Assembly (NCBI RefSeq): GCF_905475395.1 | Contig: NC_058342.1 | Span: 35,236,140 to 35,300,139 of the forward strand | Length of the DNA: 64,000 nt | Source of the DNA: Chrysoperla carnea | Lineage: Eukaryota > Arthropoda > Insecta > Neuroptera > Chrysopidae | Direction: 5' to 3' | Part shown: positions 10,012 through 22,294 of the stretch, one piece after another | Layout: the number at the start of each line of letters is the position of its first letter | Position numbering within the stretch: the first letter of the stretch is position 1 | Notes under the pieces: model-generated | What the model was told of the DNA's origin: nothing | The model's database searches: none | What the model saw: only the letters and a program-made list of their open reading frames with translations | Made by a program: the position numbers and the translations under genes

Positions 10012-12303
10012 ATGATCTGACTTTATTACCACTCTTCCCTGACGTATCTTAGGGTAGCTCTTAAACTAATCCCCACATTTGGCAAAGTCAAACGGTTTAC
10101 ATGTGGATGATTCCAACGATGATAGAAAAGAATTTCCCCAAAGAGTTAATAGATATTTATCTTATTGTCATACAGGACAATTATTTAAAAATTGAAAAAT
10201 GAAAGCGTCGCACTACGATAGATAATAATTGAGGTATAGAAGGAATAATAAACATTGACATAACCGGAAGTAGTTGGAATAATTAATTTGTTGTTTGAAT
10301 GGTGCGGTGCTCGGTGGATATAGAGATATGACTACAATTTGACGTATTACGTATGAACGTATCTATGTATGCTACTCAGACCGTTATTATAACTTTATGT
10401 AAACAGTTTTTTATTGATTAAATATTACGGGAACGGGGTTGGAGCTTACCTATAACCTAATTTCAAAACAAACTTACATTCATTATTTGTTTATAAGGTG
10501 ATTCGATCCGATTAATACGCTTATATATGAGAGAGAATAAATTGAATTTTCGTATAAAGCTTCATTTTGGGTCTCAAAACTCATTTGAGTTATTCAATAT
10601 CAAAGATTAAAAAAAATCAGATTTTCACGATTATCTCAGTTTCTATTGCTCCAAAGATTTTAATATAAAAATTGTAGTGCTTCAAATTTGCGACAAATTT
10701 TATTTGAACCATTTTGAGATAGAGTATGGTGGGAACTCACTATAACTGGAGCAGACTCACTGACTGATACAAATTCCAAAGAATTGTTAGAAAGATGCGG
10801 TTTTCAGCATTCAAAATTGCTTGAAAAACATGAAAAATGGGGGTTTTCCCATTTTCCGGTGGGATTATGATGTGGGTAATGAAATTTTTTACAGTATTCA
10901 AGACAAATTAAGTAAGAGCACTTACTTAATTCGTAGAATGGAAGGACGACTGCAAAGAATGCTTTTTTTTGAGGGCGGCTAGGGCCCTCGTTGATTGCGG
11001 GGTCCTGGGCACTTACCCAGAGTGCCTTAGAGAAAAGAAAGGCATGTCTCCACTGATATTTTACACTGTGGGAAGTCCGCGTGGAATATTCTAGGTAATC
11101 TATAACCCATAGCCTCGACTTTGGTATTGAAATTTTCACTTATGTATACCAAAAAGAATTTTTGATTTTAATAAGTTCGGGCGAGTTTGGTTGGCCTATC
11201 AAATTATTGGTTTACTAAGGGCTTAGCAAAATGTAGGCATAATTTAAATCAAGCTTAAAACATTTTTTTTCACACTATAGCAAACACGCAAAGAAAAGTA
11301 CTTACTACTCCAAATTTTTTTTATCTTCCAGATCAACCCAATTTATTTTCCAAAAAACCGAATAATTCTAAAAAAAACTCTTTCAAAGAAAATTTTTCTT
11401 ACACTTTCACCAACCGCCAATTTATTATCTAACATTAGTTAAACACGCCATTTCCAAAAACGTTATTACGTTAATATTAAACAAATACGCATGCGTCTAT
11501 ACATCAGAAAAATAGTTATAAACGCGCGTTATTTTAAATATATAAGAATACTCGAGCCTTACCTAAAATTTCACGTTTAATCGGAAAACTATGTAACTGA
11601 GTCACTTTTGAGTCATAATCGCTTAAATGTAAATATTCAAAAAAACAAACACAAACCTCACTGAAAACAAATGAATCTCACTAACACACTCGAGAAAAAA
11701 AACACATTTAACGATAATAGAAAAAAAAATAAGGATCGTTAAAAAATCTTGGGAGAAATAATCTGCCGTCGGACGGATTTGATAAAAAATTTTTTGTGAG
11801 ATGATCAGAAGTAATAAGTATGTAATACCATCACGACTGAATAGTTACAACTGGGGAAACACATAAAATTGTTTTTAGTCAAAACTAAACAATTTCTTAA
11901 CCAAAAATATTGTTTACTTTAAATTCGTAACTGACATATGTTTATCAGAAAATTTGAATAGAGTGTCATCCTTGTTCAACACATGATATTTTTGTATATA
12001 AATATGTTCGAGTTCGTATTAAAAAGTATTTTGATTGTTTACGAAGTTATAAAAGTAAATAAACAATTATTTTATTTTGATTTGTTATAATATAAACAAT
12101 ATTCCTATATAGCAAGCATATGTGTGTGTTTTTAAAGGTTTTACTTTATTTTTTAAAATAAAGTATTGGAAACCAAGCCAGGAGAACAAATTTTAGATTC
12201 TTAAGAAAAATTTTAATAAGAAATACCTTTTAAGGAAGTATGAGTTGTGTGTACAGACTGGATTAATTTAATATGGATTTTTGGTAAATTATATTTTCAT
12301 TAA
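10012..12303. other. Unassigned AT-rich spacer with one GC-richer patch
   Basis: About 2.3 kb with no recognised gene. At 10965-11040 there is a GC-richer patch containing GGCTAGGGCCCTCGTTGATT followed by GCGGGGTCCTGGGCA. It stands out from its surroundings and may be a worn transposable-element end. A 111-residue minus-strand frame over it (10804-11139) has no recognisable domain. Confidence 0.4.
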
Positions 12304-12539
12304 GGTGCTGAATCCAAAAATGAAATCCTTTTCCAACTATCACGTCAGATTTTCTTGCAATTTTCTTGCAGTTTTCAAAGTATCGAAAATTGAAAATATT
12401 GTTTAATTATTTAGCTTTCCATATTTCGAAAAACCAAGGCAGATACATGAAGTTTTATCAAAATTCGTCATCAAAGTTGAAAATAAGGTAAAAATAATTT
12501 CACCCACGAGTCTAAATTTGTCTTGGCGCTCGTACTACC
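12304..12539. mobile_element. Relative of the TTAA miniature transposon, diverged family M2, damaged copy
   Basis: The right end reads TTGGCGCTCGTACTACC followed by TTAA (12540-12543). Its inverse matches the left end of the element at 48144. The interior shares the hairpin segment of the main TTAA family (ATCGAAAATTGAAAAT and GAAAACCAAG-like parts). A TTAA precedes the proposed left end (12300-12303), but the left terminus does not mirror the right, so the left end is probably rearranged. Confidence 0.5.
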
Positions 12540-12543
12540 TTAA

Positions 12544-14801
12544 AAAGAAGAAAATAGTTATGTCTATGAATCAATTATAAAAGGATGACGCTCGCCGAAT
12601 CAGCCTTGAATCATTGAATCTTAATTGGTTGTTGAATTTGAAAGTTATTACCCAAAAACTATGGGGGTATGAATTTTTTACTTCTGTTTTGGGTAATAAT
12701 TTTGCTCTTTTTATAATTTTGGAGTTTTTTTGTGGCTCCTTTGAAAAATATAGTGCAAAAATTTTAGACGACAATTGATTTGAGCTCCTGGATGTATGAT
12801 GAAATCATTTATACCTTCCCTCGGGCGGAAACCCGTCCCGTCTTCTATTGAGCAGAAAAATAGCACATACACCGCGGGACCAAGTAAATATCATGTTTGT
12901 CACGCTCGACTCAACACTATCTCAAAATGAGTCTTTACTTTTGCTCCCTAGTTGTGTCTTATGGCTATTCTCATAAATTTTTAACACCAGAAAATCTTTG
13001 AAATAAATCTTTTATTTGCCAGAGGGGGCTATATTTTATAAAACGCGAATAAGTTATAAAAATATAAGAATAAAGTTTTGTAGAATCGTTTACTTGTATT
13101 TTTTTTTTTCGTATGTGTATTCAACTTTTAACACATCCATACGGTTTTGGTAGGGGGGAGGGTGGTGTAATCAGTGAGATTTGATGAATATTTTCGTTAT
13201 AAAATTGTATGCGCACTCTAAATAATATAGTCGAAGCGCTGTTTCATTATTTTTACAAGCTTAGGAATTTACCAAATAAGATTACGGAAACCGTTCTCAA
13301 GAAATATTTTTTTGCTCATCATTAGCAAACTTTATCTAAGAAATTACTCTATTAATCGTTAAATGCTTTTCCCTTCTAAAAAATTTAAAAAAATTGCATA
13401 TAAAGTGGATTTTAAGCATGAAATATAGAAATAGAGTTCATTTCACGGTTGGAGGATTAAATTCCGAGATATTGTAGCGAAGCTTTGAAGCTTCTTTTCT
13501 GGTGATACGCCCGAAATTATGCATGTGAAGAATTTAAAAGTAATTTTGTGTGACTTATTTATCCTAAATAACTCAAAATTACAAACAATAACAATTACCC
13601 AAATATTTTCTGACCTTCACTTAGGTCTTTTTAATCGACCCTTATGGCAGCTTTTTGAAACTCTGTTTAACGGTGATTTAAGAGATGTTGGGAAAATTTT
13701 GAACCATGTGAAAACCATATAATTTTTTTGTCCGAATGCGCCTATACTAATAATTTCTCAATTAAGATATCAACGTATTTTTTTTCAACTTAAACGATCC
13801 TTGTCCAAAATCCAGGGTTCCCCTTCTCCAGAGTTGATCGAGAGAGTCGAACGATCAAGAGAAACGACTTGCGAACCCCTGAAGGTTTGCTCAATGGCAA
13901 TCAAATTCCTGTGGGCTCCTTGAATCAATTTTGCATGAATCCTATTTCATGGATCTAATTTCATGGACCCGAATATATAAATATATGTAGAAGACAAAAT
14001 ATGTAACCTAGCAGTTATCGATACTATACTTTGGCACAAAATAAAACCGCATACTGGAACTAAATATGTTGGAAACGGAACTAACTTCATCACTCTTTTA
14101 TGGACATAATTCATATAACAATGATTGACATTCACTCGAAACTACAAAAAATGAACCACTCTGAGATGATTTTTAAGCAAAACAAGCCTGATGCGAATAG
14201 TGGCCTGACTTTAGTTAAATACTTATATAAATGTCTCTTCGTTTGGTGCAATTGCTTTGAATAAAAGTGTACACATCAACACATATCAATTTATTATAGA
14301 GGTGTCTGAAAAGTTTTCACTAAAAATATTGTCTTAAAAGAGAGTTATGATTCTGAATGTTTTTAATAGACTTCGGGTCAGTGTGAATTTTCGCAGTCAT
14401 TTTATGAAGTATTGATATTTAAAAATCCTTTGCGAATATCACTTCCCCAATTAAAGTAACCTCAAGGTCTTGGAAATTTGTTAGTTGGTCATTTGCCAAC
14501 AAATTAACGCTACCTGATAAGTTTGCGACAACCGATGCGGGATCAAGTAGAAAAAGAAAATGTTTCCAAAAAAGTAAAATAAGCGATAATTAACCTTGAT
14601 TATCTAGGGAAAGTTTTGAATCCTGTTTTTCCAAACATCCTGTATATATAAGACTTATTTGAGTCATAACATCACACTAATGCGGTAAAAATACAGGACT
14701 ATCATCGGTCTAGAAGGTACAAAAATAATCTGTATGCATATACATTATGAATTATGTTGAAGCTTTAATGTCAATACGGCTGCATTATAATCTCGCTACA
14801 T
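12544..14801. other. Unassigned spacer
   Basis: Mixed AT-rich sequence with no tRNA, clear transposon end or credible exon. Segments 12800-12960 and 13800-13925 have higher complexity but no open frame with recognisable motifs. Confidence 0.4.
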
Positions 14802-14946
14802 AATTAGGGTATTATCGTTAGTCAAAAATAAATGAGTAGGCCATAGACCATCAATTAGTTCAGTGTAAACAGCTGGGCATAATATATCCATAGATAATAA
14901 GTATTTATATTTATTATAATCAGATGTCTATGAATATATCTGTCAA
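14802..14946 (+). repeat. Dispersed repeat R14, copy 1
   Basis: It matches 63255-63563 in the same orientation: a TATTATCGTTAGTCAA motif, then CATAGACCATCAA, CAGCTGGG and an AT-rich block ending ATGAATATATCTGTCAA. Copy 2 has about 160 extra bases between the first two motifs. A SINE1 copy follows almost directly. Confidence 0.6.
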
Positions 14947-14954
14947 TTATTTTA

Positions 14955-15150
14955 TATTGGCTGTCCACGAAGGACACACTTAGGCTATAGAGAACCTTTG
15001 TGATACTATATATGTGTTTGACCAACTTTCCGCTGATAATTTCATTTATCAGCTCCTCAATTTCAGAGGCTGAGTGCACCTCCTTCATGCATATATCATG
15101 CACTACACCAGCGTATTACAATTATTAATTAAATTAATTTTGTTGCGACG
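14955..15150 (-). mobile_element. SINE1 copy c, head truncated
   Basis: Body and 3' part of SINE1 in minus orientation, from GGCTGTCCACGAAGGACACA to GTTGCGACGG. The tRNA-like head beyond the acceptor-like TTGCGACGG is missing, and the simple-sequence tail is absent. An 82-residue frame (14855-15103) reads through this element and is an artefact. Confidence 0.75.
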
Positions 15151-15482
15151 GGTGTTAACAAAAGATCTGTTCGATTGAATTTGACTAGACGGATTCAAAT
15201 GCGATTAAACTGTATCGTACGGTTACGGGAGCTTCATGCATGTGTATTTATGTGTGTATGTATATTATTATAAACAGTATAAAATTGTTATTATTCCATT
15301 ATTTAAAACCGCACGGATAAATAAAATACAATACAATTTATTATTTATGTTATTGTTGATGTTTTTCAATATAAAAATTTTTGTTTTATTTAAAACAAAA
15401 ACGTTTAAATTGCGTTTGTTTTAAATTTTATCAACAATATATATTGTATTATATACCTATTAGTCGTGTCATTTTAGCATTT

Positions 15483-15780
15483 CATAGAGAATGTTTTTGT
15501 ACCGCAACCTAACGAGCCAGTTTATTTTTTTAAATGAACAGGAAGGTCCATATAACGGAATCTGTATCCCGAAAACCCCCAATGTATGTTTCAGGTTCAT
15601 TTTGTTGCATATTTTCAAAGTTTTGAAATTTTCAAAAATCACCTATTATTATAATGTGCTAATTTGGCCCATAGCAATGGCCAAACTTTCTAGCAGCAAA
15701 AAGTTAGATGTAGTTTTTAATATATGGACCTTCCTGAACATTTAAAAAAAAAACTGGCCCGATAGGTTGAGGTGAATAAA
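15483..15780 (+). repeat. Dispersed repeat R11, copy 1
   Basis: It shares segments with the reverse strand near 56465-56610 and with 58040-58140: GGTCCATAT, TTTGGCCCATAGCA, AGTTAGATGTAG and TATATGGACCTTCCTGAACA. The left and right ends contain the inverted pair AGGTCCATAT and ATATGGACCT, which suggests a fold-back or miniature element. Target duplications were not identified. Confidence 0.5.
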
Positions 15781-16085
15781 AATTCTTCATTTTAGCCTTT
15801 TTTGATCTAAAATGATTCGTCTACTATATATTGTAACTAATTTTTCGAATTGCATCCACATATGCGTGGAATGCGTGCAACGATAACCATATGACGCCAT
15901 ATTCTATGATCATTTGTTAGTGAAAATTCTGAATAGCACATCATTGCACCAATGAGTCGAAAAAAATCGTGTCTATTTCCTGATTTATTCAAACCTAAGA
16001 AAAATCTCTTTTAGTCAAGGACGACAACATTTTGATTTTGAATTTAGGAAGCATTCAGGGTTGCCACCTCGTCGGAGAGAGAATT

Positions 16086-16095
16086 AAAAAAAAAA
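16086..16095 (-). terminator. RNA polymerase III terminator of tRNA-Ser
   Basis: A T10 run on the minus strand begins a few bases after the tRNA 3' end, well above the four or five T residues normally enough for pol III release. Confidence 0.85.
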
Positions 16096-16098
16096 TTT

Positions 16099-16180
16099 CG
16101 ACGAGAATGGGATTCGAACCCACGCGTGCAGAGCACATTGGATTAGCAGTCCAACGCCTTAACCACTCGGCCACCTCGTC
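16099..16180 (-). tRNA. tRNA-Ser (anticodon GCT)
   Basis: This is an intact serine tRNA gene of 82 nt that decodes AGC and AGU codons in cytoplasmic translation. Read on the minus strand, the seven-base acceptor stem is GACGAGG with TCTCGTC, with G as discriminator. The D-arm has the class II form GGCCGAGTGGTTAAGGC, which also serves as the A box. The anticodon arm is TTGGA-CTGCTAA-TCCAA with GCT in the loop. A variable arm follows, as required for serine tRNAs, then the T-arm GTGGG-TTCGAAT-CCCAT containing the B box GGTTCGAATCC. No intron is present. A run of ten T bases on the transcribed strand (16086-16095) lies just downstream and should end RNA polymerase III transcription. An 11-bp piece of its 5' end (GCCACCTCGTC on the plus strand) reappears near 16064-16074. 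All stems pair, so this looks functional and not SINE-derived. Confidence 0.96.
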
Positions 16181-17669
16181 TTGTAAATATCAGTTTTGAC
16201 GAATAGTTTCAGAGCTACGGGCAATCAAGTTAGTTATATAGCCCGTAGCTGGAAAAGTACCGATTACAAAATTTTGTAGCCGTGAGAGCTTTTGATTAGA
16301 ATGATCCGAAGAATATTTTGGGAACAGTTAGAAAAAGTTTCATTTTCCTAGTCATATAGGAACTAATATATTTGTAGCTTTGATCGTCCTTAGCTCGAAA
16401 AGTACTCAAATATTTGTGGTGGTGAGAACTTTTGATCAGAACATTTTAAGGTGGATTAGAATAAATTTCATAAAAAGCCATTTTCCTATCTAATGTTGCG
16501 GATTCCTATAACACCTGTTGAATTTTCTATTTTTATTCATGTGAGCCTTTTTAAGACATACTTTTTTCTATAAAAAGTAACATACTCCCTTTAATTCAGA
16601 TAAAAAAAATTAATTTCGAAATTTCTAGAAAAAATATCAAAGCCGACTTTAACATGAATTCTAACTAATTCGAAGTAGAAACACAACAAAAATAAATAAA
16701 CAGAAGAATAATTATTATAATTAAAAAAGTTTAATTAATTTCCATGAAATATTTTTAATTGAAATGAATTGATTCGGAAAATTTTGTAATCCTTAATCAT
16801 AACATATGGTGGAGGCACCGAGAAATGACATGGTAAATATAAAAATAATATTTGTTCAATTTTCATAATTTTTTTGATTTCATGTGTTGATTCAAACTTT
16901 ATCGCATGCGTATCAAATTAAAATATAACCAAAAAATAAAATTCGCATGCGCATAAATAAGTACCGCCAAAAAATCACATGGTGAAAATAATATGAAATA
17001 TTCATACCTATTTCAATTTTTCTTATCATACCCCACAAATAAATAAAGCACTAAATCACTCAAGAAAGCTCAAAACCACTTAAGACAATCACAATTATTC
17101 AAATAAAAATATGTCGCACATTTTTAATTGTTGCACATAACCCATTAAAAATGCACACACACGTTAATAGATGTCTCTGTATAGGAAAAATAAAAAAATT
17201 TACAACAATTTCCCGTCATGCACTTAAAAATGTGTATAACAATTACCCATATGTGAGCATTAATAATGATTGAATATAGAAAATTGTTGGGAATAATAGT
17301 TTAGAACCGACAGAAAACCACCTCTGATGGTAAGAGTTGTAACTATAATGCACAATAAAGAATAAAATACATAATATTTGATGATAAAATTGAGTTAGTT
17401 TGTTGAACAAAATACATGTACAGAGAGTTCGTTTAATATTCGACACATAATTTATGTATGAATAGCAACTATCATAAGAACACATAATATGAAGCAATTT
17501 TATTGTCCGCAATCAATGGGAAGATATCGCAGTACTGCCAATTCTAGTAGCAAGTGTTACCACCTCTATAGATTTGGCCGGAAGACTGAAAAATCGATTA
17601 GTTTCTCCTGATATCAACATAAATCCTTTAGAATTCAGAAATAGAAATTTTTAGATTACTTGATTCGTA
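16181..17669. other. Unassigned spacer
   Basis: The stretch 16200-16500 holds two loosely similar blocks (CGTAGCTGGAAAAGTAC-like and TTAGCTCGAAAAGTACT-like, each followed by GAGAACTTTTGAT), suggesting a decayed tandem duplication of roughly 140 bp. The rest is AT-rich without recognisable features. Confidence 0.4.
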
Positions 17670-17920
17670 TTCAGACTCTGTCTTCTGGAGTTTTCGGGAA
17701 ATTCGCTATATAATCGGTCCAAAGTCGTTAGTCGTTGACTTTTGGGGTCGCTAAGCACGAATATTGCGACAGAATTAATCTCCGAGGTATATGATGCTCG
17801 ATTCTGTCCCGGTATTCGTGTTTAGCGACCCTTAAAACCCCTGAGTAACGACGGGGAGATCAATTGTGACCCGATATACGTATTCAGCGACCCCAAAAAT
17901 CCCCCGAGTAACAACTTTGA
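17670..17920. repeat. R10 repeat units in opposite orientations
   Basis: This carries the family motif GGGGTCGCTAAGCACGAATA on the plus strand (about 17744), then inverted units containing ATTCGTGTTTAGCGACCC and GTATTCAGCGACCCCAAAAA. The same family forms the tandem array at 38.9-39.4 kb. The motif order plus then minus gives local dyad symmetry. Confidence 0.6.
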
Positions 17921-19465
17921 AATAATTTTCATCACTATTACTTGAATTGTGAATTTAGTATATTTTCGGCTAGGTCACAAAATTTCCTAACGCTCTAACG
18001 AATCAAATACGACTTACTATTCAAATTTTTGTAACTTTGACCGATTTTTGTGTTTCGTTTCTTCGACTTTAAAGTATTTTTAAAGGTTTGCTTTATTTTG
18101 TAACAAGGCTTTATTTTGTACTTAATTAGGTTAATTTGGAAAATCCATTTTGTCGTTATAACCGACTGTATATGGCAATGTGTATCATTCTTCACCATCA
18201 GAGGAGCTAGTTTTCAAACATCGGTTGAGATGTTAATAAAGCAATTTAGAAGAAAACACTGAATTGTGAAAAGATCGTAAAAATGTTTCTGTTTTGAATA
18301 TTTTACAAACCCACGTTGCACCATATTACATAGTGTTCACTATAAAAGCAAACTGTACAGTACAAACCCTTCAGTGTTTGTTTACTTACATTTAATGATG
18401 GACAGACAAACTTATGGACAATATACATATGGTTTTAAACACACCTAAAAACCATCATACTATTACTACATCTATATACATAGGCGTCTGAAGCAGGGGA
18501 ACCTTTCCTTAAAAAACATCCCAACCCAAAGAAAACTGAAAGCCCGGTCACTTAAATTAAAAAAGCTCGAACATCAAAAGGTCTGTTTAGAGTGTTCTAA
18601 TTCTAAGGTTTTGTCGATTTACGTAATTATTTTCCTTTAAAGGGGAATGCTACTAGGAGTTACTTTGGTAAGTTTTTCCAAATGGAGTATGTATCCTAAT
18701 AATCAAAATAGGATCGGTAATTGGTCGAGTTGGGATGTCCAAATCAGTTTCCTCCAAAAAGCATGAAGGAAAGAGTCACCAAATCACCCTGGAGCACTGG
18801 GAAGAAATTCAATGTTCTTGACAAAAATCTGTCAACCATTAAATATATTTTCCCTCAACGAGTTAAGGTGAGTCTAAAAAGGCTCTGTCACTGGACAACA
18901 ATCACTATTTCTTATACCATCATGGAAACGGGGTGATGGTTTCATAGCGGAATATGCTTTTCCCTCGATAAAGGGAAATATGCTCTTCGGAATTCGGATT
19001 TCCCTCGGAATATGCTTTTCCCTCGACTTTTTTTGAAAAAACGATCCATATCAAGAAAAAATAGTACAAAAATTTCCTCCGATGTTTCAGTAATTTTATT
19101 CAGGTGACGCCGATGGGTACTGTAAGCAAAATAAACACACTAAAAACCACCCCCCACCCCCCATATAATAATAACAACAACAATAATAATCATCCCCGTG
19201 TTGTGTATGCGAGTGTAGAAGTTTTGTACCCCCAACTCATTCGCCTTACATATATCAATACGTATTCATGTTGTTTCGTTTGGCCATTTCGTTTGTAGCA
19301 TAAACAAATGTTTGTATATTCGATTTCTACTACGACTAGATACTACTACCCCCGTAGTCGGTAATGCATATTATTATCATTATTATTATAGTCGAAATCG
19401 GTTATAACGATCAATCGATTATTTTGATGAATTGACAAGGTTAGGGATGCCATCACAAAAGTATA
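17921..19465. other. Unassigned spacer with weak exon-like signals
   Basis: No repeat family was recognised. Around 18636-18670 an acceptor-like TTTTCCTTTAAAG and a donor-like GTAAGT bracket about 25 bases. A 71-residue frame (18721-18936) contains an AAG/GTGAGT donor-like site near 18866. These signals are common by chance in AT-rich DNA, so no gene is called. Confidence 0.3.
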
Positions 19466-19866
19466 TCTTTATATATTATAAACGCGAAAGTAAACATGTT
19501 TGTTTGTTTGTTACGCTTTTACGTTAAAACTAGCTAATGGTTTTTAATGAAACTGTACAGCAATGTAGCTAATACTTCAGAATAACACATGAGATATAAT
19601 TTATAAAGATATATTAAAAAATAATGAAAAAAATAAAAAAATTTAATTTAATTTGACATTTGAAATTACCAAAAATTACAAGATTTCTGTAAAAATAGTC
19701 AATATGAAATATTTCAAGGCCATCTTCTCTGATATACTCAATGAATAATTACTATTATACATTTAAAAAAAAATATTTTAGCTGTGTTATGGAAAAGGGA
19801 TAAGCGGGAGCAATCTTTATCAATCTCTACTTTTACACCCAGCGAAGCGGGTGGGTATCACTCTAG
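19466..19866 (+). mobile_element. Short non-autonomous Helitron, complete
   Basis: The 5' end is TC, preceded by A (19465), followed by TTTATATATTATAAACGCG. The 3' end has the hairpin ACCCAGCGAAGCGGGT and closes with CTAG followed by T (19867). TC start, a 3' hairpin about ten bases before CTRR, and insertion between A and T without target duplication are the defining marks of Helitrons. The element is 401 bp and has no Rep/helicase frame, so it is a non-autonomous form. Its 3' end is nearly identical to 43131, and its 5' end resembles 25365. Confidence 0.88.
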
Positions 19867-19894
19867 TATTGAAATAAAGTTAATTTTTTGAAAG

Positions 19895-20150
19895 TTTTTA
19901 ATATACTACAGCGAATTTCATTAAAAATAAAGCTCCGGGTTATTTTTTAACGCTATTTTCACTTTTCTTCGGTTAAAGTTAGTCTAGAAAATTATTTTCA
20001 TCAAAATTGAAGACAAAAAAATTCATTCGAATTTCTCGAGCTAAATTTTTAGTTTCTGATTTTAATAAAAATCATTTTCTAGACTCATTTTGACTTAGGA
20101 AAAATGAAAATCTATTTTAAAAATTAACCTATGGCGTAGTTTTTAAGAAT
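19895..20150 (+). repeat. Satellite-like monomer S346, partial
   Basis: It shares motifs TCTAGAAAAT, TTTTCATCAAAATTGA and GGAAAAATGAAAATC with 46090-46690 and 49165-49385. It contains inverted arms around TCATTTTCTAGACTCATTTT. It lies next to the Helitron end. Confidence 0.5.
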
Positions 20151-21469
20151 TTTTAATGCATTAAGTTTAATTAATTAGTGTTTTTCAACAATTTTAATTT
20201 GACATTTTCTATAACATTAACATGTAAAGAACTGCAAATTAGTCATAGCAGCGTCCTTTATCGCCAAAATTTTTCACTGGAAGCGCTGCCATCGATTTTC
20301 TTGTCCCTACCATGACTAGCAATCATTAGGAACACTAAACCATACGATATATTGTTAGATTGTTAGTGAACAAAAGCCTATTGAAGGAATCTTGAATGTC
20401 GTTATAACCAGTTTTGACTGTATTATAATAATAATTATTATTATGATTATTATATTTGTTTATTTATTTGTATTTACTGTATATTTATTTGCTATTGAAC
20501 AAGGATAGAAAACAATTCTAAACAACGATATATGTATATATAATAATATATATTATATATACATATATATGTTATGTATATATATATATTTATTATGGAT
20601 ATAATGAACCCCTACTATCCCATTTATATACATGTATACTTCATCCCTTATAGTTTTATTTGTATCTATCAAAACAACAACAATAATATAACTACTAAAT
20701 AAATAAATACCGAGTGTTCGAATCGAAAAATTTTTTCCAATAAGTACGTTAGAGTGTAGCTGGCATTCACGTTAGAGTTACATAGACTGAGTATTAAACG
20801 ATTTTAAGCGTACCAACATCTGAGGTAATTGCTTAGGTCAAATCCATTGTAGATTCGTAAAAAAAAATGTTGAGTGATTCGTGATAAGTATTTTTTTAAG
20901 TCAAAAAGCGATAAAGTTCAATGAAATCACGATTTTTTATGTGAAATATTTTGTGATTTGAAAATTCAACATTCAATGTATCTTTTTTTTTTATAAATGT
21001 CCCTAGATTCTTTTGATAAATGTAATTTTTTGGTAAATATCCCTAGCTGACCTCAGCAATTACCTGAGATGTTGGCACGCTTCTCACTGTACGAAAAGAT
21101 AGGCGATGCTTAGTCTATGTATAACTATAAAGTCAATGGTGATTGAACAACTGGGCCTCACAGAGGATCGTGATTATTGCAGGAGTTGTCACAATGGAGA
21201 GAAGAATTTTTATAATGTTTATTGCGTTTGGGAAAACAATTGCCTGAGTTAATTGTTGAAATATTCTGTACAAAAAGTGTTGAATATCAGTGCTTGCATT
21301 ATTTTTAATATAATAGAAAAGTTTGAGAAACCATCACAATTATGGCAGAATTTCGTCCGACATAAATTAAGTATTTTCTTGAATTTTTTTCGTTTTCGAG
21401 AATGATTCGAGAAAGTTGAACCTGCAAATTTTCAACTCTCTATCTTTTATAATTTTGAGGCAAATCAAA
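20151..21469. other. Unassigned spacer with an AT palindrome
   Basis: Positions 20539-20573 are an almost perfect AT-only palindrome (TATGTATATATAATAATA and its inverse). A faint R5 5'-end-like motif (CAATTGCCTGAGTTAATTG) lies near 21237-21256. Otherwise nothing is recognised. Confidence 0.45.
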
Positions 21470-21715
21470 CTCTCAATATTTACGTCCTCAGCACGCTATA
21501 AAAATTTTAGCTTGATATCTCTTTTCGTTTTTGAATAACCGTGATGACAAACGGACAGACGACAGACAGACAGACAGACAACTGGAAATAGACTAATTAG
21601 GTGGTTTTATGAACACCTATACCAAAATTTTGTTCATAGTATCAATATTTTTAAGCGTTACAAACTTGGGACTAAACTTAGTATACCTTGGTATATTTCA
21701 TATACATAGTATAAA
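21470..21715 (+). repeat. R5 dispersed repeat, copy 1 (3' half)
   Basis: It begins near TTTACGTCCTCAGCACGC and ends ATTTCATATACATAGTATAA. It includes TTTTCGTTTTTGAATAAC, a (CAGA)n-type minisatellite core, and AACACCTATACCAAAATTTT. About a dozen copies occur here. Full copies carry inverted terminal motifs (TACCATGTATA and TATACATGGTA) and no coding frame. Confidence 0.75.
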
Positions 21716-21762
21716 AAGCGCTCGAAAAAATTAGTTAAATTTTTTTTTTTAACTTAGGCAAT

Positions 21763-21828
21763 TTTTTTACACAAGTATATTAAAAGTTGTCTAAAACTGT
21801 TCAAAGATTCACATATTTTTACAAACAC
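21763..21828 (+). repeat. Dispersed repeat R13, copy 1
   Basis: A block of about 65 bp containing GTCTAAAACTGTTCAAAGAT is almost identical to 55272-55338. No ends could be defined. Confidence 0.5.
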
Positions 21829-22263
21829 ATTACATTTACTGGATGCTGTGATAATACAGCTCCCGAAATTTCTTTTTATAAATTGAAAACCTACAAATTA
21901 ACTTTGAAATACTGCTCGTTTTAGAACTCAAAGAAAATACACTAATAACCAATTGCCAATCTCCTTGGACAAATTGTATCTATATATTAGTCCATACTAC
22001 CTTTTTAAAGTACCTACTACCTTTTAAAACATGTTATATAACCTATTTTATAGAAATTTGTTTGGTAATTCATAAATTAATTATAAAAAAATATACAAAA
22101 ACATTTTGTTAATTAACTAACTCAAATGGATTTTATTTTTTTAACGTTTAATTATTGCTATTTTGTTTTATATAACTTGGTTTTTTGTTTTATATAACTA
22201 CGTTGCTTTTATATTCATGAAACAAGGTGCTCAGTGACTTTTTAATCAATTTATAAATTAGAT

Positions 22264-22294
<31 letters not shown>

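Noticed and set aside
10804..11139. A 111-residue minus-strand frame over a GC-richer patch
   Set aside because: No domain could be recognised, and the patch looks like a transposon remnant instead of an exon.
20535..20600. AT palindrome as a possible microRNA precursor
   Set aside because: It is almost purely alternating A and T, and would pair with itself in many registers; no stable single hairpin is implied.
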